DNA from: Pseudomonas sp. BN102
GTDB taxonomy: Bacteria; Pseudomonadota; Gammaproteobacteria; Pseudomonadales; Pseudomonadaceae
DNA: 64,000 nucleotides
Direction of reading: 5' to 3'
Assembly (NCBI RefSeq): GCF_029871245.1
Contig: NZ_SSON01000052.1
Span: 25,053-89,052, forward strand
A program made the position numbers and the translations under genes. Below the pieces are notes generated by a model. That model searched no databases. It was given only the letters and a program-made list of their open reading frames with translations, and was not told where the DNA came from. Below, piece by piece: positions 47,620 through 56,299 of the stretch. Numbering within the stretch: the stretch's first letter is position 1; every line of letters starts with the position of its first letter.

Positions 47620-49560
47620 ATGCTGTCTTCCATGAAACGCTACAAGTCGCTGCTGTCCGGGGCCTTGGCGCGTTACTTCCCTCGAACCACCGAGTACCTG
47701 CGCGCCGAGAGCGAAGCGGCTGCGCAACTGAAGAAGCCCAAGTCTCGGGCGAAGAAAGCCGCCACCGGCAAGGCCAAGACCAGCAGTGCGAAGAATTCCG
47801 CCGGCGAGGGCCCCGCCAAGCCCCGCAAGCCTGCCGTAGAGGGTATCTACAGCGGCGCGCAGATGCGCGTCGATGACGCGCAGGTCGAGGCCATGCGCGA
47901 ACGCGTCGGCCAGGCCGTCGCCGCCGGGGTGGTCAGCCCGCCGTCCGACGAGCAGTGGGCAATGATCCTCAGCCGCGCCCCGCTCACCCGCATCTTCGCC
48001 GGCGCCGGCTCCGGCAAGTCCACCACCCTGGTACTGCGGGTGGTGTTCATGCTCTGCCACATGGGCATCCCGCCGGAGCGGCTCACGGTCATTTCCTTCA
48101 CCAATGCGTCCTGCGCCCAGCTGCGTGACCAGTTGCTGAAGGTCCTGGCGTTCTGGCAATTCCCCTTCGATGCCGCCCAGGCACGCCAGTGCGTGCGTAC
48201 CTTCCACTCGGCCATGGGCACCCTGGCCAAGGAAGTGCTGAACAACCCGCGCTGGTTCGAGCAGCTGGACGATGCCGGCGCCGGCGAACTGGACAACCCC
48301 CTGCTTGCCGGCCGCCTGCGCCCGGCGCAGCAGCGCCTGCTGCAGCAGGCCTACCAGGCCTGCTACGCCGCCGAGGCGGATTTTCGCGAGAAGGTGCACA
48401 GCCTGCTGGACTTGCCGCCCCTGCCGGAGCCCGCCGAAGGCAAGCCGGTCCGGATACCCAAGGCGCCGATGGATGGGTTCAAGCTGGCCGGCGAGTTCAC
48501 CCCGGTGCCGCTGTTCGAGGCCTTCCATATGCAGGCCGGCTTCATGGAGAGCATCGGTATCCGCCTCGACCGGTTGCAGGCCCGCGAGCTGAACTGCTCG
48601 GCGCGGGAGCGCACCTTCGTCGAGGCCCTGGTGCAGTTCTGGAAGCACTTCGAAGCCCTGCTCCAGCAACAGGGGCTGATGACCTTCAATGCCGCCTTCC
48701 AGCGCCTCGGCCAGATCCTGCCCAACGGCGATGGCGTGCCCGCCCAGGCCCTGGCGCCCTTCAATCATCTGCTGATCGATGAGTTTCAGGACGTCTCGCC
48801 CCAGATCGTCCAGTGGCTGCAGGCCCTGCACCGTGGCCTGGCGCGCAAGGGCGAAGCGGTCAGCCTGATGGCCATCGGCGACGACTGGCAGTCCATCTAT
48901 GGCTGGCGCGGCAGCTCGCCGGAGCTGTTCATGGACTTCGACAAGCATTTCCCCAGCAAGGGCAAGACGAAGAAAAGCGCAGTGCTGATGCTGGAAACCA
49001 ACTACCGCTCCATCGAGCCGGTGCTGCGCGACGGCGAGGCGGTACTGGCCGGGGTCGCCTTCAAGCAGACCAAGACGAGCAAGGCGTTCAAGGCCATGCA
49101 GCCAGGCGACCACGGGGTAAGGCTGGTCAACCGCTTCGACCTGAAGACGCGCCTTCCGGAACTGACCAGGGAAATCCAGACCCAGTGCGAGCACGTTGCC
49201 ACGCGGCCCAGCGCCGACCGCAACGCAGTGCTGCTGCTCAGCCGCCGCAACGAGCCGCTGCGGCAGATCCAGGCGCAGCTGGACCCGAAGCTGCCGGTGC
49301 GCGCCTACAGCATCCACCGCGCCAAGGGCTTGCAGGCGGAAGTGGCGGTCATTGTCGACGACTGCACGCCGCCGGAGAAACACCCGCTGCGCAACGCGCT
49401 CTACGCCCACTCCGGCTTCTTCCGCAACAGCTACGACCAGGCCATGCAGGACGAAAGCCTGCGCCTGGCCTACGTGGCCATTACCCGAGGCGTCAGCCGG
49501 GTGATCTGGTACACCAGCAAGGTGCAGGGCGCGACCCAGGTGTTTGCAAGCCGGGCGTAG
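47620..49560 (+). CDS. UvrD/Rep-family DNA helicase
   Basis: 646-residue superfamily 1 helicase. Walker A GAGSGKST at 128-135, motif II LLIDEFQDVSPQ (D387), motif III GDDWQSIYGWRG, motif V region IHRAKGLQAEV and motif VI LAYVAITRGVSRV. Residues about 35-75 form a Lys/Ala-rich, probably disordered segment (KKPKSRAKKAATGKAK) ahead of the helicase core, which is unlike UvrD or Rep and may bind DNA. Closest in layout to the HelD/helicase IV-like group. Stand-alone gene. Confidence 0.9.
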   Translation: MLSSMKRYKSLLSGALARYFPRTTEYLRAESEAAAQLKKPKSRAKKAATGKAKTSSAKNSAGEGPAKPRKPAVEGIYSGAQMRVDDAQVEAMRERVGQAVAAGVVSPPSDEQWAMILSRAPLTRIFAGAGSGKSTTLVLRVVFMLCHMGIPPERLTVISFTNASCAQLRDQLLKVLAFWQFPFDAAQARQCVRTFHSAMGTLAKEVLNNPRWFEQLDDAGAGELDNPLLAGRLRPAQQRLLQQAYQACYAAEADFREKVHSLLDLPPLPEPAEGKPVRIPKAPMDGFKLAGEFTPVPLFEAFHMQAGFMESIGIRLDRLQARELNCSARERTFVEALVQFWKHFEALLQQQGLMTFNAAFQRLGQILPNGDGVPAQALAPFNHLLIDEFQDVSPQIVQWLQALHRGLARKGEAVSLMAIGDDWQSIYGWRGSSPELFMDFDKHFPSKGKTKKSAVLMLETNYRSIEPVLRDGEAVLAGVAFKQTKTSKAFKAMQPGDHGVRLVNRFDLKTRLPELTREIQTQCEHVATRPSADRNAVLLLSRRNEPLRQIQAQLDPKLPVRAYSIHRAKGLQAEVAVIVDDCTPPEKHPLRNALYAHSGFFRNSYDQAMQDESLRLAYVAITRGVSRVIWYTSKVQGATQVFASRA

Positions 49561-49584
49561 GGAGGGCTTCAGCCCACCATTGGA

Positions 49585-49628
49585 GGGGGGCAGCGTCGCT
49601 GCCCTTGGCGTATGAATTCGCCCCTACA
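49585..49628. repeat. fragment of the 30.3-kb REP-like repeat
   Basis: GGGGGGCAGCGTCGCTGCCC then TTGGCGTATGAATTCGCCCC, matching the core of the two tandem copies at 30283-30531. Confidence 0.7.
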
Positions 49629-49805
49629 GGCTCGTGCCGGGCCTCAGTTGCTGCGCGCCGCTGCAGGTCCGGCGCCACGTCGACGATCATGTCTTCCTGG
49701 CCGCCGGCCGGCCCGGCGCCCCGCCCGGCCTCTCGCCGGCTCTCCGGAATCGGCAAGGGAGCGATGCTATGATGCGCGGCATCATCACGGGCCAGCGCTT
49801 TTTCC

Positions 49806-50051
49806 ATGGATTACCAGACACCCAAGCCCCGCAAGAGCCTGCACGCCCGCATTGTCCGGGCATTGGGGATGCACATCGTTTCCGGCCGCTTCAAACCCGA
49901 AGAGAAGCTGCCGCTGGAGGCGACGCTCTGCGAGGAATACAAGGTCAGCCGGCCGGTGCTGCGCGAAGCCACCCGGGTAGCCGTGGATAAGATGATGAAC
50001 GAGCTGACGCCGCTCCAAGGAAGCACCGACATGCCCAGGCCTAGCAAATGA
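49806..50051 (+). pseudogene. truncated GntR/FadR-type DNA-binding domain
   Basis: 81 residues: an N-terminal winged HTH of the GntR family (SLHARIVRALGMHIVSGRFKPEEKLPLEATLCEEYKVSRPVLREATRV) that loses the pattern after ATRV (VDKMMNELTPLQGS) and has no effector domain. A full FadR-type regulator is about 230 residues. The stop overlaps the start of the next gene (ATGA). It may be a remnant or a working stand-alone DNA-binding domain; its intact reading frame and coupling to the next gene favour neither strongly. Confidence 0.7.
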
Positions 50052-50401
50052 GCTGTACCAGCCGAAAGATCGACCAACTGCGCCGGCAGATCCCGAATTT
50101 CGCCTGCGTGCCCGGCTGTCACGATTGCTGCGGGCCGGTGACGGCCTCGTCGGAGGAAATGTCGCGGCTACCGGTCAAAAGCGACGCCGAACACGACGCC
50201 GCTCTTGCCCATTGGAACTGCGTGCACCTTGGCCCGCAGGGCTGCGAAGTCTATGACCAGCGCCCGCTGATCTGCCGCCTGTTCGGAACCACCCCGAGCC
50301 TGCCATGCCCGCGAGGCCGCGGCCCGGAAACGCCGACGGAGCCGCAGGTCGTTGACCAGGTTCACGACCTGATCGCCAGCACCCGCCAGGTGCTGGTCTA
50401 G
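50048..50401 (+). CDS. YkgJ-family cysteine-cluster protein
   Basis: 117 residues with the YkgJ/CxxCxxCC metal-cluster pattern: C20, C24, C27, C28 (CVPGCHDCCGPV), then C58, C66 and C76 in the diagnostic CEVYDQRPLICRLFGTTP, and C87. Such proteins are thought to bind iron or zinc. The start overlaps the stop of the truncated GntR (ATGA), so translation is coupled. Confidence 0.87.
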   Translation: MSCTSRKIDQLRRQIPNFACVPGCHDCCGPVTASSEEMSRLPVKSDAEHDAALAHWNCVHLGPQGCEVYDQRPLICRLFGTTPSLPCPRGRGPETPTEPQVVDQVHDLIASTRQVLV

Positions 50402-50670
50402 CCGCGAAGCGGTGCCAGGTGCGGGGGCTTTCGCAGGGTGGACCAGGCTTCACCGGTCCACCATCGGGGTTCAGCCCGACCACGTTCGGTGGAGTAGCGA
50501 GCCCTTCTCCGTGGTGGTGCGCCGGGGTCGGCGCCGGCACGCCTGCTCTGGAACGAGCTGGAGGCCGAAGGCGCCCCGCCAGCCGCGCCCTGAGCCCTGG
50601 CCAGGGCGGCCGGCCGGCCCCTAGAATCCGGCTGCCGTCCCGCCCGGGACTTGAACACAGGGATATGACC
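50402..50670. other. 269-bp gap with REP-like hairpin
   Basis: GGTGGACC / GGTCCACC at 50437-50444 and 50455-50462 form an 8-bp stem, followed by CCATCGGGGTTCAGCCCGAC. A related unit with GGTGGATG / CATCCACC is at 60571-60595. No gene supported. Confidence 0.5.
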
Positions 50671-51027
50671 ATGCCTCACCTGATAATCGAATACAGTGCC
50701 AACCTCACAGGCTTCGACCCCGCCAGCACCCTGGCCGGCTGCAACGGCTTCCTTGCCAACAGCGGCGAATTCTCCGAAGCGGACATCAAGAGCCGCGCCG
50801 TGCGCCACGAGCACTTCGCGGTGGGGACGGCGGTTGCGGGCCGGGGCTTTGTGCACGCCACCCTGTGGCTGCTCTCGGGGCGACCGGAGGCAGGCAAGCA
50901 GGTGCTGTCCCGGGGCCTCCTCGCGGTACTGGAAGAGACCTTCAGGAAGCCCGAAGGACTGGACGTGCAACTGAGCGTCCAGGTGCAGGACATGGACCGC
51001 GGCACCTACGCCAAGGCGTTTCTCTAA
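50671..51027 (+). CDS. 5-carboxymethyl-2-hydroxymuconate isomerase (tautomerase family)
   Basis: 118 residues matching the CHMI family of the tautomerase superfamily (PHLIIEYSANL at the start, AVGTAVAGRGFVHATLWLLSGRP, QVQDMDRGTYAKAF at the end). The catalytic Pro must be exposed at the N-terminus, so the ATG at 50671 (Met-Pro) is correct rather than the ATG six bases upstream. Isomerises dienoic keto-acids in homoprotocatechuate breakdown, but no other genes of that pathway are near. Confidence 0.9.
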   Translation: MPHLIIEYSANLTGFDPASTLAGCNGFLANSGEFSEADIKSRAVRHEHFAVGTAVAGRGFVHATLWLLSGRPEAGKQVLSRGLLAVLEETFRKPEGLDVQLSVQVQDMDRGTYAKAFL

Positions 51028-51063
51028 CGAGGCTTCTCGGCGGCAGGCAGTGGCGCGCCCCGA

Positions 51064-52158
51064 TCAGCCCCCGGAAGCCCGCTTCATGCAACGCTGGTAA
51101 CGCTCGTCCACCCTCTTGGCGAACCACTCAGTGGTGAGCTTGCGGGTGATCTTCGGGCTCTTCAGGTCGATGCCGGGCATCACCGAGCGAGGCAGCTTGC
51201 GCCGCTCGACCTTGTCGGCCAGGGCGAAGACGCGCTCATAGAGGTCGGTTTCCTCGAACTCCTGGCTGTCGCCTTTCAGCAGGTCGCGGCGGATGGCGGA
51301 ATCGCTGAGGTCCAGTCGCTTCTGCAATGCGCGCACCGCGAGCTCCGTGGAGCCGGCCTTGCTCGATCCGTGGATGACCAGGTCGCCGTCCAGCGCCAGG
51401 GGAATGCCCGAGGCCAGGCTCACGGCGTTCTGGAAGGCCGCATTACGGCTGGCGTACCAGCCGGCGTTGAAGTCGGCGAAGCGATACAGGGGTTTCGGAT
51501 AGCTGACCGGATAGCCCAGCAGGTGAGCGATGCCGAAATACATGCCGCCGCGCCGGGTGAAGACTTCCTGGCGGATGGAACCGTCCACCGGGTAGGGGTA
51601 ATCCTTCGCATTGGCTTCCGCGAAAGCGATGCTGACCTGCATGGGCCCGCCGGTATGCACCGGGTTGAAGTTGCCGAAGAGTTTCCGGCCCAGGGGCACG
51701 ATGTCGATGAAATCGTCGAAGATCGCGCTCAGTTCCTTCTCGGTACGCGCGGAATTGAGCCGATGGCTGTAGGTCTTGCCCGTGGGCGAATCGATCTGCA
51801 GAGCGGAGTTCACCACGAACGCCGGGACATGCAGACTGCCGGCGCGGCGCAGGATCTCCTGCCGGGCGATCTTCGCCAGCCCCGGCACCGGCGGGTCCAC
51901 CTGGTAGGTGGACTCCTGCTCGGTAACCGCCAGCACCGCACAGAGGTTGCTATCGCTCGGCGAGATGTCCTGGGCGGCGAAGGCCGCCTGGATATCGGCG
52001 GCCCAGCCCTTGCGGTCGGGAGTCTTCGCCGGCAGCAGGCGGACCACCTTGGCGCGCACCTCGGCCGGCCGCAGGACCGGCTCCTCCGGGCGCTGGGTGC
52101 CGCAGGCGGCCAGGGCGAGCAGCGCGGCAATGGTCGTGAGACGGGTGAAAAGGCGCAT
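51064..52158 (-). CDS. DUF1615 lipoprotein
   Basis: About 364 residues. A lipobox LALAAC ends the signal peptide (MRLFTRLTTIAALLALAAC), so it is probably an outer- or inner-membrane lipoprotein. The rest fits DUF1615: VTEQESTYQVDPPVPGLAKIARQEI, FGNFNPVHTGGPMQVSIAFAEA, GIAHLLGYP and FADFNAGWYASRNAAFQNAV, reminiscent of a lysozyme-like fold. ATG at 52158 chosen; ATGs at 52173 and 52185 are in frame and also possible. Convergent with the CHMI gene. Confidence 0.87.
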   Translation of the reverse strand: MRLFTRLTTIAALLALAACGTQRPEEPVLRPAEVRAKVVRLLPAKTPDRKGWAADIQAAFAAQDISPSDSNLCAVLAVTEQESTYQVDPPVPGLAKIARQEILRRAGSLHVPAFVVNSALQIDSPTGKTYSHRLNSARTEKELSAIFDDFIDIVPLGRKLFGNFNPVHTGGPMQVSIAFAEANAKDYPYPVDGSIRQEVFTRRGGMYFGIAHLLGYPVSYPKPLYRFADFNAGWYASRNAAFQNAVSLASGIPLALDGDLVIHGSSKAGSTELAVRALQKRLDLSDSAIRRDLLKGDSQEFEETDLYERVFALADKVERRKLPRSVMPGIDLKSPKITRKLTTEWFAKRVDERYQRCMKRASGG

Positions 52159-52265
52159 TGCGGGGTCGTTCATATGAGCTGCCATGCAGTTGATGCGCGC
52201 AGAACATGGCATGAAAGGGGCGGTCGGGCCAGCCGTGCGCACTGGACAGCCAGCCCTGGTGCCTC

Positions 52266-52287
52266 GGTGCGCGTGGCGCGCCCTACT
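52266..52287. repeat. diverged copy of the GTAGGGTGCGC REP-like unit
   Basis: Reverse complement reads GTAGGGCGCGCCACGCGCACC, similar to the units at 23102-23180 and 53501-53521. Confidence 0.6.
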
Positions 52288-52339
52288 GCTTTTCGCCACC
52301 AGCACAATCGGCGGCAAAGTCCAGCATTCTGAACACTCG

Positions 52340-52450
52340 TTTTGAATGCTGAGCTGAAAAATATTTTTTACTTCAAAAGAATATCTATAAATATCAATGC
52401 TTTATCTATTAAAAATCGATAAAAATCGGATATTATTTTTTACGTTTTCC
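52340..52450 (+). promoter_or_regulatory. AT-rich promoter of the PuuD-like gene with phased AAAAATCG repeat
   Basis: About 110 bp with unusually low GC in this GC-rich region. AAAAATCG occurs at 52411-52418 and 52421-52428, exactly 10 bp apart, and TATAAATATC lies just upstream. It is a candidate regulator site and possible target of an H-NS-like (MvaT) silencer. Whole gap 52159-52615 holds no other gene. Confidence 0.55.
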
Positions 52451-52615
52451 GCCCAGATCGTTTGACATATTTAACGGCTCTGGCAGGCTATATGGCAGGT
52501 CTCGACCGGAAATCGCCCCGACGATTGCCGGCAGTGCTCGAGATCTCAGGTAGCGCCAGGCCTTACCGGCGCGCCTGCACAGCAACGATAGGCTGAGCCT
52601 GTCCCAAGGTGAAAT

Positions 52616-53431
52616 ATGTCCAACAGCAACATTGGCAATAAGAAACAGAACCTCCGCAAACCCGTCGTCCTGATGTCCATGGGCGCCCAGGAACGCAAGG
52701 GCCATGACTACCAGGTGATGACCCACAAATACATCGTTCCCTTGGTAGAGCTGTCCGAGTGCGTACCTATCCTGGTGCCCACCTGCTGCGGCACTGAAGA
52801 CCTCGAGCAATACCTTGATATGGCCGACGGCGTTTATCTGACCGGCGCCGGCAGCAACATCGACCCGTCGCTCTACGGCCAGGAGAACGAGACTCCCGGC
52901 AAGGGCCAGGACAAGGATCGCGACAACTTCGACCTGCCCCTGATCCGCGCGGCACTCGAGCGCGGCCTGCCGATCTTCGGCATCTGCCGCGGCATGCAGG
53001 AAATCAACGTCGCCCTGGGCGGCGACATGTACCAGAAGGTCTACGCCGAACCCGGCTTCAACGACCACAGGGAAAACCCGGAAGACCCGGTGGACGTGCA
53101 ATACAGCGCCGTGCACAGCGTACGCGTCCAGCAAGGCAGCTGGCTGCACAAGGTGCTGGAGACCGACGAGATTCGCGTCAACTCGCTGCATGGCCAGGGC
53201 CTGAAAAACCTCGGCAAGGGCATCGAAGCCATCGCCCACGCCGAGGACGGCCTGGTCGAAGCCATCCACGCACCGAACCTCTCGCCCTTCCTCTTCGCGG
53301 TGCAGTGGCACCCGGAATGGCAGGCTGCGCAGAACCCCGATTCGGTGAAGATCTTCCAGGCTTTTGGCGAAGCATGCCGCCAGCAGGTCCAGAGGAAAGC
53401 GACAGGCAAGAAGTTCGACACCGCCGCCTGA
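52616..53431 (+). CDS. PuuD-like class I glutamine amidotransferase (peptidase C26)
   Basis: 271 residues with the gamma-glutamyl-gamma-aminobutyrate hydrolase (PuuD/PauD/SpuA) pattern: TGAGSNIDPSLYG, nucleophile C124 in FGICRGMQEINVALGG, and H232/E234 in VQWHPEWQ. Hydrolyses gamma-glutamylated amines in polyamine breakdown. A lone gene here, without glutamylpolyamine synthetase. The AT-rich promoter with a 10-bp phased direct repeat suggests specific regulation. Confidence 0.9.
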   Translation: MSNSNIGNKKQNLRKPVVLMSMGAQERKGHDYQVMTHKYIVPLVELSECVPILVPTCCGTEDLEQYLDMADGVYLTGAGSNIDPSLYGQENETPGKGQDKDRDNFDLPLIRAALERGLPIFGICRGMQEINVALGGDMYQKVYAEPGFNDHRENPEDPVDVQYSAVHSVRVQQGSWLHKVLETDEIRVNSLHGQGLKNLGKGIEAIAHAEDGLVEAIHAPNLSPFLFAVQWHPEWQAAQNPDSVKIFQAFGEACRQQVQRKATGKKFDTAA

Positions 53432-53450
53432 GGCAGTGACAGTCGTTAGA

Positions 53451-53478
53451 AAGAGCCCGGCAATTGCCGGGCTTTTCT
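53451..53478 (+). terminator. rho-independent terminator after the PuuD-like gene
   Basis: Stem AGCCCGGCAA / TTGCCGGGCT (53454-53463 with 53464-53473), then TTTCTTT. Confidence 0.9.
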
Positions 53479-53500
53479 TTGGGGATTGGATCTGGCACTG

Positions 53501-53521
53501 GTAGGGTGCGCCGTGCGCACC
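53501..53521. repeat. REP-like unit GTAGGGTGCGCCGTGCGCACC
   Basis: Single copy matching the units at 23102-23180; located between the PuuD-like gene and the convergent YeeE/YedE gene. Confidence 0.75.
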
Positions 53522-53633
53522 GGCAGCCTCTGGTGCTACGCGGACTCGTGCTCCAGCATCGGCCTCCTGGCAACGGCCGGCCCACATGATCGCCAATCCG
53601 GCCCCTGGAAATTAGCGAAGTCGAGTCTCGGGA

Positions 53634-54593
53634 TCAGGCCCTCCTTATCCGGTCCACCACCCAGATCGCCACGACCGCCACCAGGCACATGCAGCCGAAT
53701 GCCAACCAGGCGTTGGGCCAGAGCAGCGGCATGCCGAACAGGATCAGGCTGTCATTGCCACCCGGCACCAATGTGGAGCCAACGCCCATCAGCACCCCGC
53801 CAACGAAACAGCGCAGCAACGTGCGCAGGCTTGGCCAGCGGTGCTGCCAGATTCCCGCCGACCAGCCACCGAGCAGAGCCCCGGCGAACATCGCTGGCAG
53901 CAGCAGGCCGCGCAGGCCCAGCTCCATGAAGCGGCCGGTGGCCAGCTCGGCGAGGATATCGGTGTAGGCCCAGGCGCCCACGCAGACGAACAGCAACAGG
54001 AAGGCGACGCCGAGGACGATGGTGGCGTGGTGCGGGGACCAGATGGTGGTCGCAGTCGTGCCGTTGTATCGGTTCCAGGCCAGCCAGCCCAGGCGTGCGA
54101 CGAGCAGAGCGATGATCAAGGGCACCAGTGCGATGGGTACCTGCTGCAGCCAGACCGGAATCGCCAGCGGCATGGCCGACGTCATGCCCAGGCTCCGGCC
54201 GGCCAGGGCGAAGCCGGCGAGAAAGCCTGGCGGAGTCGCCAGCCAGGCCCATTGCCCGGAGCCGATCCGCGCCACCACGCCGAACGCGCAACCGCCATTG
54301 ATGAAGGCGCCCACGCCGAGCAACGCGCCGCCCAGCGCAGCGTGCCAGTGCAGCGGATAGCCCATGGGCACTTCGGGCAGGCGGTTGAAGGCGCGCAACA
54401 GGACGAAACCGCCGAGCACCCAGAGGGAGGTTTCCAGCAACGCGCGAAGGCGCATCCAGCGGCGCTTCTGCACCGCTTCCTCAAGCGCGGCCACCAGGCA
54501 GGTGCCACCGCGCTGGACGGCAAAGCCCATCAGCAACGCCAGGATCACGCTCGCCAGCAGGATCACACTCTGCCCCTCCGCAATCCGCGTCAT
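53634..54593 (-). CDS. YeeE/YedE-family sulfur transporter-like protein
   Basis: 319-residue membrane protein with about nine hydrophobic segments. Family signatures: AVQRGGTCLVAALEEA, INGGCAFGVVARIGSGQWAWL and GVLMGVGSTLVPGGNDSLILFGMP. Conserved Cys in GTC and GGCAFG are thought to pass thiosulfate or sulfur through the membrane. Adjacent LysR on the same strand is 28 bp upstream. Confidence 0.87.
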   Translation of the reverse strand: MTRIAEGQSVILLASVILALLMGFAVQRGGTCLVAALEEAVQKRRWMRLRALLETSLWVLGGFVLLRAFNRLPEVPMGYPLHWHAALGGALLGVGAFINGGCAFGVVARIGSGQWAWLATPPGFLAGFALAGRSLGMTSAMPLAIPVWLQQVPIALVPLIIALLVARLGWLAWNRYNGTTATTIWSPHHATIVLGVAFLLLFVCVGAWAYTDILAELATGRFMELGLRGLLLPAMFAGALLGGWSAGIWQHRWPSLRTLLRCFVGGVLMGVGSTLVPGGNDSLILFGMPLLWPNAWLAFGCMCLVAVVAIWVVDRIRRA

Positions 54594-54621
54594 CCGCCAA
54601 GCTTAGCGGCTGGTGCGAAGG

Positions 54622-55539
54622 CTAGCCTTCGCGCAGGGCGCGCAGCTGTTCGAGCATCCAGGCATGAGCATCGCTGCGGGCGTACTTGGCGTGGCTGTAG
54701 AGACGCAACGCATAGGGCGGGATCTCGAAGGGTGCAGGATAGAGCTCGACGCCGGCCACCTGCTGCAAGGTGCGGGCGGCGTGCCCGGGCACCGTCATCA
54801 GCAGCTCGGTCGCCCCTACGATGAAAGGCGCCGCCATCACCGTCGGCAGTTGCACCGCCACCTCCCGCTGCAATCCCATGCCGTCCAGTACGTGGTCGAT
54901 GGCGCCACTGGTCTCGTTCCAGGGCGTCACCACCACATGGCGCTCGTGCAGGTAGCCGGCCAGGTCCAGTTGATTGCGAACCCGAGGGTGGTCCCGGCTG
55001 GCGATCACCAGGTATTGGTCCGTCAGCCAGTCCAAGGTCTCGACCCCGCTGGGCAACCGGTCACGCCCCTCGCTGTAGCCCAGGGCGAAGTCGATGCGGC
55101 CGCTGGCCAGGTCCTCGATCGACACCTTGCGCTCGGACTGCACAAGGCGCACGCGAATACCCGGCGCCTGCCGTTGCAGGCGCCGCATCAGCGCCGGCAA
55201 CAGGGCGAAGGCGGTGTAGTCGGTGGCGGCGAAGGTGAAGGTCCGCTGACTGCTGGCCGGAACGAAGGGCTCCCACTGTCCTAAACCCTCGGCCAGCGCC
55301 TTGAGGGCGACGGTCAGCGGCTCAACCAGCAGTTCGGCGCGGTGGGTCGGGTGCATCCGGTTGCCCTGGCGGATGAACAGTTCGTCATTCAGCGCTTCGC
55401 GCAACCGGCCCAGGGCATGGCTGAAGGCCGAGGCGCTGATGGCCAGCTCGGCAGCGGCCGTGGTGACGCTGCGGTGGCGGTAAAGGGCATCGAAGACCAG
55501 GAGCAGGTTGAGATCGAGGCGGCGCAGCACTGAATGCAT
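54622..55539 (-). CDS. LysR-family transcriptional regulator
   Basis: 305 residues; HTH RLDLNLLLVFDALYRHRSVTTAAAELAISASAFSHALGRLR at the N-terminus, the NodD/LeuO-like subgroup. Start is the ATG at 55539 (MHSVLRRLDL); a GTG at 55548 is possible. Its stop is 28 bp before the YeeE/YedE gene on the same strand, so the two may be co-transcribed. Divergent from a GNAT gene. Confidence 0.9.
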   Translation of the reverse strand: MHSVLRRLDLNLLLVFDALYRHRSVTTAAAELAISASAFSHALGRLREALNDELFIRQGNRMHPTHRAELLVEPLTVALKALAEGLGQWEPFVPASSQRTFTFAATDYTAFALLPALMRRLQRQAPGIRVRLVQSERKVSIEDLASGRIDFALGYSEGRDRLPSGVETLDWLTDQYLVIASRDHPRVRNQLDLAGYLHERHVVVTPWNETSGAIDHVLDGMGLQREVAVQLPTVMAAPFIVGATELLMTVPGHAARTLQQVAGVELYPAPFEIPPYALRLYSHAKYARSDAHAWMLEQLRALREG

Positions 55540-55628
55540 AGCGTTCACTTTCTACTGAGACAAATGCACTTCATGCACTCTACCAAAGCCACTAGCATGG
55601 CGGCCTCAACCGCCAACGGAGAAATACA

Positions 55629-56114
55629 GTGAAGATCGAGATCCGCCCCGCCCAGCCCGCCGATGCCCAACAGATCCTGGATTTCATCACCGAGCTTGCG
55701 GTCTATGAGCGGGCCGGCCATGAGGTCATCGCCAGCGTCGAAGACATCCGTCGCAGCCTCTTCGCCGATAACGCACCCGCCCGGGCCCTGATGTGCCTGC
55801 AGGGCGGCCAGCCGATCGGCTACGCGGTGTACTTCTACAGCTATTCCACCTGGCTGGGACGCAACGGCATCTACCTGGAAGACCTCTACATCACTCCGGA
55901 ACAACGCGGCATAGGCGCCGGCCGCCAGCTGCTGCGCGAACTCGCCCGCGAGGCGCGCGCCAACGACTGCGGCCGCCTGGAATGGAGCGTGCTCGACTGG
56001 AACCAGCCGGCCATCGACTTCTACCGCTCTCTGGGCGCCCTGCCCCAGGACGAATGGGTGCGCTACCGCCTGGAGGGCGACGCCCTGCGGGAGTTCGCCG
56101 ACAGTAGCGACTGA
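55629..56114 (+). CDS. GNAT-family N-acetyltransferase
   Basis: 161 residues, GCN5-related acetyltransferase. The acetyl-CoA-binding motif A is LYITPEQRGIGAGRQLLREL and motif B is WNQPAIDFYRSLGA. Similar in layout to diamine acetyltransferases. Starts at GTG (55629) behind GGAG. Likely acetylates an amine-containing small molecule. Confidence 0.9.
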   Translation: MKIEIRPAQPADAQQILDFITELAVYERAGHEVIASVEDIRRSLFADNAPARALMCLQGGQPIGYAVYFYSYSTWLGRNGIYLEDLYITPEQRGIGAGRQLLRELAREARANDCGRLEWSVLDWNQPAIDFYRSLGALPQDEWVRYRLEGDALREFADSSD

Positions 56115-56299
56115 CCCGGCGCTCTTCTCCATCCATTCCATCCATTCCATCCTCTCCAGCCCCGAAGCCCCGTGCTTCGGAACGCGCTCGAAGCGTCACA
56201 GTGATGGTTGGCGTGCCCGCGCGCAGATCAAGGCACTGCTCAAATACCTTGCCTGTGCGAAAATGCTGCCATTGCTGAAATGATGTCGCTGGAGACTGT

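Noticed and set aside
47587..49410. 607-codon open frame on the minus strand across the helicase gene
   Set aside because: It is antisense to a helicase with every motif intact and its translation shows no family pattern; long antisense frames are normal in high-GC DNA.
49561..49805. Possible small gene between the helicase and the GntR fragment
   Set aside because: Only REP-like repeat sequence and frames without ribosome sites.
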